A stretch of 64,000 nucleotides of DNA from Wolfiporia cocos (GCA_029448655.1 JACCLO010000002.1:2294001-2358000), one strand, 5' to 3'. Counted from the first letter of the stretch, positions 30,344-42,622 are shown. Program-made: numbers and translations. Notes: a model not told the origin generated them from the letters alone.

Positions 30344-33300
30344 ATGGGTAAGGCGCAGAAGAAGACAGGAAAGGGCCGTCTCGATAAGTACTACAAGCTC
30401 GCAAAGTTAGTGTTTTGCCCCCTTTCTCTGGAGACGCAGGTGCTGACCGTTACTAACCCCACAGAGAGCAAGGGTACCGAGCCCGTTCGGCCTTCAAGCT
30501 CATTCAACTCAACAAAAAATACTCGTTCCTGGAGTCGGCAAGATGTTGCATCGATCTTTGTGCTGCCCCTGGTGGTTGGCTGCAGGTGGCGAGTAAATAC
30601 ATGCCCGTGAACAGCGTGATAGTCGGTGCGCATAGCGGCCATTGTTCCCTGAGCAGTAGAACTCACCTGAGCCCCCCTTCCCTCTACATCATGCAGGCGT
30701 CGACCTCGTCCCGATTAAGCCTATTCCGCGCGTCGTCACATTTGCGGCAGACATCACAACACCTCAGTGCCGCAACCTCATCCGCGGCGAGCTCAAAGAC
30801 TGGAAAGCGGACGTCGTGCTGCACGATGGTGCGCCAAACGTCGGTTCCGCTTGGGTGCAAGATGCGTACAGTCAGGCTGAGCTTGTGCTCATGAGTATGA
30901 AACTGGCGGCGGATTTCCTTGTCAAGGGCGGGACGTTCGTAACGAAGGTCTTCCGGAGTACGGACTACAACAACCTCATGTGGGTGTTCAACCAGCTGTT
31001 CGGGAAGGTGGAGGCGACGAAGCCGCCCTCGTCAAGGTATGTCTCTGTGCTGTCTATACTTCACACGTGGAGATCGAGCGACTCCTAGAAATGTGTCTGC
31101 GGAAATCTTCGTCGTCTGTCGGAACTTTCTCGCGCCTAAAGTCATCGACCCCAAGTTCTTTGACCCCAAGCATGTCTTCAAGGAACTGGGTTCCTCCCCT
31201 GGTGAAGGCGACAAGGGCTCGGATTCGAAGAATTTCCAAGCTAACGTCTTCCAGCCCGAGAAGAAACGCCGCAACCGTGACGGTTACGATGAGGGCGACT
31301 ACATCTTGTTCAAAAAAGCCGATGCAGCAGAGTTCATCCGCTCCCAAGATCCGATTGCGTTCCTGGGCAGTGTACACCAGATCACATTCACTACTGACGA
31401 GGAGAAGGAGTAAGACCGAATTTGGTATAGAATTATACAACGTGCTGATTGCTGTCGGACACAGGTGGTTACAACTCGACATCACGAAGCCAGACATCGT
31501 TGCAAACTGCGAGGACCTCAAAGTCCTGGGTAAGAGTGACTTCAAAACGCTTCTTAAATGGCGTACAGCCCTTCGCGAGGAGGTTGGTCATGCACGCTAC
31601 TCCTCAATGTGGCTTCGCTAACTGTGCAAATGTAGCTCGGGTTGGAGGTCAAGATCAAGCCTACGGAAGAACTGACGGAAGCGGTCGAGGTCACGGAAGT
31701 GCTGGACGACGAGACCGAAATTCAAAATGAGGTGCGCGCTCCCCTCAGAGTGCCATTTTGTTTGTGTGCTCACGAGCAGCCTGCAGCTCGAAAGGCTCAA
31801 TGCGGAGGCGGCAGCCCGTACCAAGCGCGAGCGTCGGCGCGCAAACGAGATCAAGACACGGACGATCCAGCGCATGCAATTGCAGATGACTACGCCGATG
31901 GATATCGGTATGGAAGTCACGGACGCAACGCTGCGCTACGGCCAGGATGACGTCTTCGACTTGGACAACGCGCACCGGGCGATGCGAAGCAAGCGCGGCA
32001 CGGCACGGCTCGCGGAGGAGGACGACGCGGAGAGCGAGGACGACGCGGACGCGCCTCCAAGCGACTCGGAGGAGGACGATGCGACAGACGAGGAGGAGCT
32101 GCGCGAGCGGAAGGTCGCGGGGCTGGAGGCGGAGTTGGACGGCCTGTACGACGCGTATCGCGATCGTCTCCGCGAGCGCGATGCCAAATTCAGGGTAAAG
32201 GAGTCGCGTAAGAAGAACAAGCATCGCGAGGAGTGGCATGGCATTCAGGAGAATGGTAGCGATGACGAGGACGATGACGGGGAGGAAAGCGAAGAGGGAG
32301 GATGGGAGAAGGTGCAGGAGGCGAAGGAGCGGGCAGGCGAGGACTCGGGCTCCGATGATGACTCAGATGAGGAAGACGAGGAGCAAGTAACTTCGGCTGT
32401 GGCGAGTCGGAAGCGTCATGCGGACGAGGATGCTGACAATGACACACGGAGTCGCAAGAGACCTCGCGTGGCCGTGCTGGAGGAAGCACTGCCGAACCCG
32501 CAGCTTAGTCGCGCGGCGCAGGTGTGGTTCAGCCAGGACTGCTTCGCGGGAGCCGATCTTGATGTTGACGATGAAGAACACGAAGAGGAGATAGACGAAG
32601 AGGTTGTTGAGGACGAGCCTGCCGTACCATCGCAGGAACCATCGCAGGAGAACGCAGGGCATGAGGTCAGTTTCGCTCCACTTTCATTGTTCGCGTGCAT
32701 GCATCGACCCCCTATACAGGCACCCCTCAGCGAAGACGAAGACGACTTCGAGGTTGTTCCGCAACAGCCCGACGATGTTGAAATGTGGGACGTCGAAGAT
32801 GAGAACGAAGACGAGCTCAAGCAGGCTCATATCCGAAGTACGTGCAATCTCATCATATTAACTCAGCACGGTTCCTTACAGCATCCGCAGAACATGGACT
32901 CATTACCCCCGAGGCTGTCACGATCGCACAACAGCTCGTGAACAAAGAAAAGACGCGAACACAACTCATCAACGAGGGCTTCAACCGCTACTCCCTCAAC
33001 GCAAAGGACGGCTTGCCATCGTGGTTCCTGGACGATGAAGAGAAGCACTACAAGGCCAACGTCCCTGTGACGAAGGAGGCCATCGCGGCACTGCGAGCTA
33101 AGATGCGGGCGCTCGACGCTCGCCCAATCAAGAAGGTCGCAGAGGCGAAGGCTCGGAAGAAGCTGAGGGCTGCGCAGCAGCTTGAGAAGGCCATGAAGAA
33201 GGCGGAAGGCGTAAACGAGACTTCTGACATGACTGAGCGCGAGAAAGCTAAGCAGATCGAGAAGCTAATGCAAAGGGGGATGGCCAAGAAGCAGAAGAAG

Positions 33301-33514
33301 GAAGTGAAGGTCGTTGTAGCAAAGGGTGCGCACAAAGGACTCAAGGGTCGGCCTAAGGGCGTGAAGGGCCGGTACATGATGGTGGACGCGAGGATGAAGA
33401 AAGAGGTTAGCCTCAGATGTTATGGAAAACGCTCATCTGACTAACATGCGGTCTTTCTAGGTCCGGGCACGGAAACGACAGGAACGCGCGAACAAAAAGC
33501 GGAAACGGACCTAA
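30344..33514 (+). CDS. SPB1: AdoMet-dependent rRNA 2'-O-methyltransferase SPB1 (60S biogenesis)
   Basis: Nucleolar methyltransferase that modifies the A-loop of 25S rRNA in pre-60S particles. Ten exons: 30344-30405, 30465-30625, 30697-31036, 31089-31409, 31465-31582, 31636-31731, 31787-32665, 32720-32837, 32882-33405, 33461-33514; total 890 residues. The N-terminus [20 protein letters not shown], then [25 protein letters not shown] (AdoMet site), [14 protein letters not shown] and FVTKVFRS carry the FtsJ fold and its K-D-K catalytic set. [14 protein letters not shown] marks the SPB1 middle domain. Long acidic blocks follow, then the SPB1 C-terminal domain ([46 protein letters not shown]) with a basic end. 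One intron (32666-32719) is stop-free and in frame. Confidence 0.95.
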
Positions 33515-33716
33515 TCACCTCCTTTGTTTCTTGCCTGTATTTTGTGTTAATGCGCGCAACTTGACCTGCTTCCCCTGTATTATATACCCCATGGTACATG
33601 ACTATCGTCACGCCTCTAGCGGAAGGCTTTCGACCTCCGGCTTCCTCTGGTAAGCTATGGAAGTGATAACGTCGCACTGTCTGAGGAACCGCCGCCAGGC
33701 TTCCTCCGATGTATAA

Positions 33717-36443
33717 TCATCGCAAGTTATCTACGAAATCAATCAGGCTTATCGATGCCAGATAGTTGAATGCCTGACGGCGTACCTCGCAGTGAATCGA
33801 TTTCTGATTGCTCTCCAGATCTAAGACGCTCTCGCTGACGACTGTCATGTCTAGAGCAGGCCCGGCCGAGTCATCCGGGATGCTGATGTGCTCGACACTC
33901 CGCCTGACGCTGGAGCTCGAGTGCAGAATGTATGTTCTTCCGTAACCGTGCAAGATCAGAGGTGGATCCGGTTGTGATGCACTGTCGCCCTCTCCCTTAA
34001 TGCTAAGCGCGACATCAGCAACGTGCAAGAAGTAGTAAATGAGTTTAATGACTTACAACGCCCGCAGGCTAGTCATGTATGCGCGGAGCTCTCGGGGTTC
34101 TTCGCCTGCAGAGACAACGCTTGAACTTATTGCAGACAGCTGCATGTCCATGGGCCTAGGTGCCGATTATTCACAGCAATTGAGTTGGTTTGTACGAAGA
34201 GTACGTACCGATCAGGCATCATGAGGTCGAGCTGGGACTCGACTCCTACCCAGCACAGCGGTTCTTTGATGGAAGGCTCGGCGTCCTGTTCCGCTTCGTT
34301 GGGATCCGCCACTGGTGCAGACAGGTCCTCCGCAGTGAACTCGGGCGAGGCGGACTGGGGCTCGGCCAGATCGACCTCAAAGTGCAGCACTTTCTTGATC
34401 CGTGCAGCGGTCTGGTCAGAACGCGGTTGCGTGCCGGTCTCTTCTGCCGACGACGGCGCGATATGATGGTAGACCAGACGGTGCAAGATCCTCTCTCGAG
34501 CAGGCGATGTCTCAATTATCCGTGCTGGCAGACTTAGTAGGACGATACTTAGCACGACTGCTCCACCTCAAAAAAAAAGTACATCACGATACTGACTGTG
34601 AAACAAATGAAGGTTGAGTGCGTTGCTCGCGCATCCATTTGAGGATGTGTGCAAAGGAGTAATCGCCCCTAAGTGGTGGAACGAGGTTGGCGCGCTGTCC
34701 CGGGGAGTTTGTTGTAACAAGTACATGGCCCATTCTAGAGGTTATCATCAAACTATGTAGAAAAACTAATAATAACAGTAGCTTACGAAGCTTTCACGCG
34801 AAGATGTCCGCTTTCATTTGGCAGATCGCGCAATAATACGTTCTTGAAGTCGGCATTTTCCCTAATTAACATTAGCCTGCTTAACATTGGACCCGCACTT
34901 GAGTAACTCACTCAGTCGTTGTAAGGACGCGCCCTTTTCCACCAGCCAGACCTTCAGAGAATTCAGGAGTCTTACTTTTGTCCGCGAGCCATTCATGAAC
35001 GCGTCTAACGCGGAAAGCACCACCAGTGTTCATGATCCATGGCAACGAGCGTGGAGATAAGAATGGAAAAAACGAATATGTCTTCGGAAATAGGGCGACA
35101 AACTCGTCTCGGTCCGGGGGGAGAAACACTAATAGCGAGGTTTGTGTTCGTTGATCCAGCTAATTGACATACAATATCAGAGTTTGTACAGTCTATGTCA
35201 AAAGTCCAGGTCACCTCATGGCTAGCGCGACTCGCCAATCGTTTGGCAATCTCTAAGTCGCGTGTAGATTTTGCGCAGATCCTGACCTGGTAGCCTGTTC
35301 ACGTCAACTCATGCGGCAGAATGGATGTAGTACGAACGGTGCCCTTGTCATCTGAATTTTGTAGAAAGGCTCCGGCTAATCGGGATATTCGCTGGACCAT
35401 ATCGGGTCGTATAGGTGCCTCTGTCGGCAATTGAACAGATTCCTCAATTATTGACTAAGGGAAGACGGTATGAGCTGGTACATATATAGTCAATTGGTTA
35501 CCACATACCTTCTTCACATCACCTATATGCTCAGAAATCTGTTTCAAGGCGGCCTTGATACCCTCCACCCGTAGACCAAGCGGCTTTGAAACCAGGGAGA
35601 TGTGCACATTAAACGCGACGGACATATCCAGCAAGTCAGCACCATCTGCATTGAATCAGCCACCTAGCCTTGACCTGAGCTGAACGTCCAGACATACCTT
35701 TCCCAAGGAGGAGGAACAGTTCGCTTGGTGTCACGGAAAATGCTATCAGTATGTGAGCAGATATGAAGCAACAGATGTCTCATTAGCATACTTCTTACGG
35801 ACACCTCCGTGCGGTCTTGCTTCGCGCGTTCAACCTCCTTCAGTTTAGGCCATTCCCACATCTCCTCAATGATGGACTCAGCGTATTGCCTCTTCCTGCG
35901 GTTTTTCTGACCGAAAGGACTATTTTTTGCCCATTGCTGCAAAAACCTGCGCAATTGGTCCTTGCTGAAAGCACGGCAAAGTGTGTCAGCTAGAGCATTG
36001 TATTCTGCCGAATACCGAGGCGAGGATGAGAGAGGAGGTCCGTTAGGTGGACGAAATCTATGTAAGTCTTCGAAAGTAGGTTCGTAACCCGCGGCATGCA
36101 GTGAAGCCAGGTACAATTCCGCATTGCTCGGTTTCCGCGGTGCATCGGGAGGACTAGGAGGGGTAATAGATGGCTTTTTCCCCTTCTGACCATCTGAGTG
36201 CAGTGGTCCATTTTGGTCAGAGTGTGATTTGTCCTCAGAGGCTGAGATGTGGATAGCGGAACCGTGAACATCTGCGACAGTCTGGCTGGGACCCGCCATG
36301 GGCTCATTGTCATTATCGGCGCCGGATGCAACGGCAGACCTCGCAGTAGCGAGCGCGGAGTAGCATCGGCGGCGGGAGGTGGTGTACCCAGCGAAGGACA
36401 GATGGTGAGGGAGTCTGACCTGACGGACGAAGCGACCAGACAT
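33717..36443 (-). CDS. SLS1: SLS1-like mitochondrial inner-membrane protein (mitochondrial translation coupling), 11 exons
   Basis: Mitochondrial protein of the fungal SLS1 family, linked to coordination of mitochondrial transcription and translation. Exons: 35792-36443, 35698-35742, 35509-35645, 35338-35454, 35190-35286, 34912-35128, 34787-34861, 34597-34734, 34209-34532, 34057-34155, 33717-34002; sum 2187 bases, 728 residues. The start MSGRFVRQVRLPHHLSFAGY looks like a transit peptide. Family marks: LADTLCRAFSKDQLRRFLQQ, KRQYAESIIEEMWEWPKL, a KH-like TFSVTPSELFLLLGKDGADL, FFPFLSPRSLPWIMNTGGAF, ILHRLVYHHIAP, then LMMPDRPMDMQLS and RELRAYMTSLRAFI. The joins near 34533-34596 and 35287-35337 use weak sites and are the least certain. 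Without splicing, the second would leave an in-frame TGA. Confidence 0.78.
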
Positions 36444-36530
36444 TCTCGAGCAAAGTTGCTTGCCACAACTTGAACTTACATCGCGATCGAGGGAAATTGT
36501 ACATCACGTGCCCTGTGGGCCCGACCAGTC

Positions 36531-36544
36531 AGGGTTAGGGTTAC
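36531..36544 (+). promoter_or_regulatory. Telomere-like AGGGTTAGGGTTAC element upstream of SLS1
   Basis: Two TTAGGG-type units about 90 bases before the SLS1 ATG. In fungi such short motifs bind telobox proteins (Tbf1/Rap1 type) in promoters. Two units are too few to be a telomere remnant by themselves. Confidence 0.35.
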
Positions 36545-39500
36545 ATCACCGGATCTAGAGTCACCGAATATTGCCTATAGCTGGTTCCCAAGAACCCTCG
36601 CGTGCTATGCATCTCCTTATCATGACCTCTGTACCCCACAGTTTGGCATCGCGTCAGGTAGCCATTCATTGCAAACTCGCGACTCACTGCCCGCAGGAGT
36701 CACGTCCATATCAACGAAATGTCGGAGGTGGGAAGCATGTCTTGGAAGGACAATATTATCGGTCCAAATCGTTAGCTCTAATCAAGCCTTGCCGTACAAG
36801 TCCCCCCCCCTCCGAACCGAACGAACCGTCGTTGCCAAGGGGCGTCGACACCAATATCAGAAAATGTCTACAAGGTGCCCGGCAGACCATGCGACCATTA
36901 CCTGAGGCTGCCACAAGTAAATGAACAATATGTACATTGAAAGAGAAACGTCATACCGGCGGTACGTACAAATACACACAATGGAACAATTTACGTGATT
37001 TTGTCGCTGGTGATGCAAAACTTGAACCCTGTGAAAGTGACAGGTCATGATGGAAGTGCACCGCCATTCAGCGGTTCAATTATCGTTAACCGTTGAGGCT
37101 ATGCGCCACTTGTGCTCCCAAAAATTCCTAGCTTGTAGTATTCATTCATGCATGGCCCTGGTCTTACGTACCCAGCGAGCCGGCTTGGCTGCATCATACG
37201 AATAGACTTGAGAATGCCACCTTGGAGTGGCCATCCCACCAGATTTTCCGTGAGGAAGTCGGCAAGTGCGGCAAGATATGTTTGAAATGAGGAGAGCCTC
37301 CCCGCCAGTTGCGAAATTGGTTATTCCATTCTTGGTATCGCTTGCGGTAAATGTGCCAGTGGTGATGTCGGCCATCGCCAGACCAGTCATGTAGCGCATA
37401 TTACAGTGGCACTACAAAGTCTAGCAGGAACCCAGGAATTGGTAAACAGCTGATATGTTTATCAACGGTAGATGGACGCTCACCAGGGTCCGAACGGGCT
37501 TCCCGCAACTTCTGGAGATTGACCAATGTCCTGCTTTCAGTGAGTAATAGGGCAGAGATTCGGACGTTAGATAGAACGGATCGACCGATCATGAAATGCC
37601 GATGGTTGAGCATCGATATCCAAGAGCAGAATCTCGGGGTCCTCGTCCCGGTACAGATGCCGCCCACTTCGCCTCGTTGTCCCTCGTGGGCATGCAAATG
37701 GGGAAGTAACACACAGCTAACGGGCAGGGATCTTCGGTTTCGAAGTTACGTGCCAGACAGTTGAAGGAGGGATCTTCTCCCGGAGATGGCAAGATGATTG
37801 GAAACCCTCAGATCCCCAGCGACACGCTAACTGAATCTCGGTAAGAATCACACCGGGCACTTGAAGGGGCAAGCGCGCACCAAACGATATACCAGAATGA
37901 TGGCCAAAGAATTGGTAAATGCTGACAATACAGCAACGTTTGGCAATGATACACACCACAGGAACCTACCAGGACCCTCTGCTCTGGACCGCCTATTTGT
38001 TGACACCGCCGTGCAAACCTCTTGACGGTGCAGAATACCTTCTGCCAACACATTCGGATAAGCGGCCCTATTGAAGCGAAATTAGAATGTTCCGAGACGT
38101 AAACCGCCCCTTTGTCGTGATTGTTCTGGTCAATTTCGCAAAAGTGCACAGCTGCTATATGATACAACGCGACCTGTGTGCGGCAATAGCAAGCGCAACG
38201 CAATTTGTGACGAACCGGCTTGCGGGTCCGATAGCAACTCTATGGCCGCTCACCATCTGTAGCGCTACAATGAATTGGTCTGTGATACACGAATGAACAT
38301 ATTCATTGATCATCGACGAGCTCAACCACGCATCTAGCTTGCTAGCTAGCAGCACATTGGATGCGCGGGTGGTAAACTACTGATGCATGGGACGGCCTAT
38401 CCTTGCTCAGCAGCACAAAGCGTCCGAAAAGGAAGGACAATCTGACGTACATCTCCCATTGTCATACTGCTCCCTTAGTCTTGGTAAGTTTTTGAGAATG
38501 TGAACGAATGTACAGAAGTGGCAGGACTCACTACCATCTGAGATTACTCCAATTGAACATCGGTGATCGTCATGCACCAAGTTCAGCTGCGCAAGAGCTG
38601 CGCCACAAGCAGATCCTGAGATCTTGGCTGATGTAAATATGCGACTTCGTCTTACGCATCCACTCAATGGCACCACAGGCGAGCTCTGCGAAAGCAGACC
38701 ATGCGCATGAGACACGCAAACATACGCAGACAGACGATCCGGCTAGCATGCACTCGGCTCGGCCTGTATTCACTTTGAACGTCGCGAGATACTTTGATAA
38801 TATCAGTATGATTATACGGAGGCCGAGATCCGAGGAACGGCACAGTCGTTGCGAGCTACTACCGCTAGCGGGCCGACGTCCAACACGTTTGCGCATCGTC
38901 CAACCCCTTCAAACATCCGCGACGACAATGACACGCGCCGTACACCTGCCCAGCCCAACGATCAACGTGAGTTCCATGAGAACCACTACAGCAGCAAGTG
39001 GGTCAGAGAATGCGGGGGGTTACATGCGTTGCATTGCTGGGCAAATCCCATGGTTCATCGTTCAATTGAGTCCGACCTAGCGTCCTCTGCATCCGATAAT
39101 GTCGCGGCTCGGAGGGTCACCGACCCTGGCCATCGCGTCAACAAGGAGGCTGAACGCCATACCAAGAGTGAATGGAGGCCTCATGCTGGCGGGGCTGTCG
39201 AAGCGACGCTTGAAACGGATCCCCGTTCGCTTCTGCAGTCGAGCGTATGCCAGCTTCGAGCGCTAGGCCGGGAATAACAAGAATTAAAACCGGGCGTTCA
39301 TCCACATCAGTCAGGTGGGCGGCATTCCGAAAGAACTATATTGTAGGCATCTTGACATTGAGCGCGCGCGCCGGGGTTCCTGCCTTCTGAAGGTCGAGCT
39401 CGTGGTAGGCCCGGCACCTGTGACCAAGGCCGCAGCGCAGGTTCTATCGAGAAGACCCATTCAAGATAGTGTTCGTTTCATGCACGTCGGAGAACGCTGC

Positions 39501-40600
39501 AAGATAATCATATAAACCACATCTCAAGACTTCAGGAACCGGCGATATATCAGGCTACATGCCGGTCACTTGACGCAGTAACTCGTTTGGAGGAGGAAGA
39601 GTTGCCATGGCCATTGGGGGGCACAGGACACATGGTCGGAAATAGCGCGAATTCGAAGCAGGACAAGCATGGTAAGAACACAAGCTAAGATTGCATTCAG
39701 GTCAGCCCCACCGTCCCGCTAATTCAAGCACGACCACAAATTCGCACCACGTTTGATGATCAACTTCTGAGCTCGCTTAGCGCGACTGTGCGTAGGTACT
39801 ATCGTCCCGGACAGGCCAGGGACAGCGTTCCTTCTCAAAAGTGCCGCAGCGCCCATATAAGCATCCAGACAAAATACCGCAGGCATGGTATACAACAAGT
39901 GTATGCGAGGCAGGAGATAGCACCAATGATTGGCATAACTTCTCGTCGCACGATGTCTGCCGCACGCTGAGACCGAGACCAGTGAATTGAAATTGGAACA
40001 TGGTTCGATTGCACGCGGACAGACAGGTCGACAGTGGAGCTGAACTTGAATAGATAAGCGGAGGGTAAGCCTGCAAGCTAATGGCTATGCAACATGACAG
40101 AATGTGGGTGACCTGGGATGGCCGTTGGACAAGAAGGGGATGTGGCGCGCATTTGAATTCGGAAGGAGGTCGGCACCCCGAATTCTGTGAATGCCTACCG
40201 GGGTGCCGGGACGTGCATGGACTTCGGTGCAGCGAAGCCGCGGGCGATCCCAGGGGCTCGAGACGTAATTTCCTACAAGGACTAGGCGTGCAGTCCAAGG
40301 GGCTCGAGCAAGCCCGATCCGGTTCCGAGCTATGTATTGCCACCAGTGGGGCCAGTAGTGCAGGCCGTCGGCGAGAGCGATCTCCTGCTTGATTGTATTA
40401 GCACCCCAAAAGCGCACTGGCGATGATGGCGAAGCCGCAAGTGCAGGAAGAGGGCCTGTGGCTTGCCGCCCGGTGCTCGTTTTCCGAGTATAAGGAATGG
40501 CGGTCGGACTCGAGGGAGAGATTGGGGTGCGAGCCCTCTGTCGGTCGGTCACGCGATCCCAGCGACGCCAAGATCGCTAGCCGGTGGCCTCCGACCCCGG
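36545..40600. other. Gene-poor stretch between SLS1 and HapX
   Basis: More than 4 kb without a supported gene. Open frames are short, overlap on both strands and show no codon pattern or family motif; I see no transposon protein, tRNA or long tandem array. It may hold a long HapX regulatory region, an untranslated RNA, or decayed repeats. Confidence 0.45.
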
Positions 40601-40602
40601 CC

Positions 40603-40637
40603 AGATAAAAGCAGATGCTGCGGTTATCTTATCTGAC
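40603..40637. promoter_or_regulatory. Cluster of GATA-factor sites upstream of HapX
   Basis: AGATAA at 40603-40608 and, on the opposite strand, TTATCT at 40624-40629 and TTATCTGAC at 40629-40637. The last differs by one base from TTATCWGAT, the reverse of the ATCWGATAA site of iron-responsive GATA repressors (SreA/Urbs1 type). It lies about 150-180 bases before the HapX ATG. Confidence 0.5.
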
Positions 40638-40785
40638 TTCGCCCGCTCCCATCGAGCAGTCCTTCCCGCTCTCAGGCCCGCCTGTTCCTATTCACAGCTT
40701 CCCTCTTCCGAGCGGACTGAAGCCGTCCCCGCACGTTTGAGCAGTGTCCGTCAGTGCGTGCCATACAACGTCGACCGCGTTTCCA

Positions 40786-42622
40786 ATGAGCGCCACCACC
40801 GTCGCACCCAGTACCACCGCCCTTTGGGCTACAGGTGACTGACGCTCCTTCCGGAGTCAATAGTCAAACACTAACATCATCCAGCCTCCAAAGAGTGGGT
40901 CATCCCGGCGAAACCCAAGCCTGGCCGCAAGCCCAAGAAGGACACGGCACCCGCTGTCCAGGATGAGGTCCGTATGGCTCTTTCTGATTGGCATCTTACG
41001 CTGAGGCCTTATTTGGACCATGCAGGTGGACGCTAAGGGACGGCGCGTACAGAACAGGCAAGTCACTCGTGCATCTTCTGCGTTGCCATCGGCTAACCGC
41101 AACCCATCACAGGGCCGCTCAGCGTGCATTCCGCGAGCGCAAGCAGTCGCAGCTTGCAGAATTGCAGGCGCGCGTGCAGCAGTTTGAGCAGGGCGAGGTC
41201 GAACGTAATGTTGCGCTCCAAAATATTGCGAAGCGCCTTAAGGAGGAAAATGAGAAGCTCAAGATCGAAAACGCTGCTTTGAAGGAGAAGCTCGGGCAGC
41301 TGGAAGAATCGTTCGACTCGCGAAAGCGGACCAGGGGGGAATCTGTGCAACGATCTTCGAGTGCCGCTTCGTCGCAATTTGCGAGGAAGAGGTCCAAGAC
41401 GACCTCAGATTCGCCCGGCACGATCTCTTTCCCCCCCGCCCCACCGCTATACGACGCATCATCCCCATCTTCCTCCGGCTCCTCTCCGCGGTCCTTCGGG
41501 TCATCGCACAGTAGCATCTCCCCCTCCCCCACCATTGTAACTCATAATGACTCGTCGATGGGCAACCATCTCTCCAGTATCTTCGAGCTTTCCGGCGAAA
41601 CAAAGAGCGCATTCTTCGAGGGTGGACCACTATCCTGCGGATTCTGCAATACGACATCAAGTTGTGTCTGCAAGGATGTCGCCATGCAAGTCTCGGATCA
41701 GCTTTCGCTGACCGACCCTCTTCCTCAGAGTATGGAGAACGTCAAGCAGAATCCCCCTATGCCACAGCTCAACCTACAGCACTCGAGCTCCAACGTCCAA
41801 CGTTCCATCCTCGACAACCTGCCTGAGTACCAGGCGCCCGTCCCTCTTCGTCGGCGGTCTCCTTTTAGCTCTGCGCGCCCCGTGTTCCCGGTAAACCCTC
41901 CGAAGGGGATCACTGCTACCTGTACTGGCGATCCATCAAACTGCCTAGCATGTGCAGACGATGCATTCGGAAAAGCATTCTGCGATGCGATTGGCAAGTC
42001 TGTCGCGTCCACATCGGGATGCGGTTACTGTCCCGACTCTTCGCAGCTGACAGCCGACTCCGCACCTGCCGGTAGTTGCTGCGGAAACCCGGTATCATGC
42101 GGCGGAGGCTGCGCGCCGCCTCCTGCAAGTCTCTCCTCGGGGAACGCACCCTCGATGATGATGCAGCAGGACGTTGCGTCGACATCTGAAACGGTCACCT
42201 GCGACGACGCCTGGCGCCAGCTCAAGTCTCATCCCAACGTCGCGTTCGCCGACCTTACCTTACTCGCTGAAGTTGTCGCCCGCAGATCCAAATGCACCGG
42301 TCCACGTGTGGAAATATATCCCGCGCCGGGAGCGGTGACGCCCGAACGAGGGCTGTCTCCATCGATGAGCGGCAGCGCGCCACGGTCTGAAACGAATGAG
42401 CAGTCTGCTTCAGCACCAGATCCTCGGACACAGTACGACGGACGGCAGGGTTTGGGGATGACACCACCCTCACCGCCTCCTCAAATGGTACCACAGGAGG
42501 TGCTCATCAGCTGCGGGCGGCAGAGAGTACGAGAGGTTATGGCAGACGGAGTGCAGGATGCGCTGCGGCTATTGGATGCTAAATTTCCTCTCTCCGGGCG
42601 GCTGCAGAATTACTGTAGCTGA
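40786..42622 (+). CDS. hapX: HapX-type bZIP iron regulator with CCAAT-complex binding motif
   Basis: Transcription factor that partners the CCAAT-binding complex and represses iron-using pathways when iron is scarce. Exons 40786-40834, 40885-40967, 41026-41057 and 41113-42622 give 557 residues. Residues about 18-35 hold KEWVIPAKPKPGRKPKK, the CCAAT-complex contact motif. The basic region VQNRAAQRAFRERKQSQ and a leucine-zipper coiled coil follow (about 50-110). Cysteine-rich clusters: CGFCNTTSSCVC (about 230), CTGDPSNCLAC...FC (about 324), GCGYC (about 356) and CCGNPVSCGGGC (about 375), which in HapX sense iron-sulfur status. A further domain, DDAWRQLKSHPNVAFADLTL, follows. The intron 41058-41112 starts with GC rather than GT and falls inside the basic region. 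No siderophore genes are visible nearby. Confidence 0.92.

Noticed and set aside
33717..34555. A separate three-exon gene of about 243 residues
   Set aside because: Although it closes in frame from an ATG at 34555, the preceding exons of SLS1 continue into it, and motifs such as LHRLVY and MPDRPMD belong to the SLS1 C-terminal region.
37070..40010. Possible tRNA B-box-like words (ggttcaattat, ggttcgattgc)
   Set aside because: No matching A box or cloverleaf could be drawn around either.
39777..40343. 188-codon minus-strand frame before HapX
   Set aside because: Composition looks random, with Cys/Ser-rich text and no motif. No splice or promoter context supports it.
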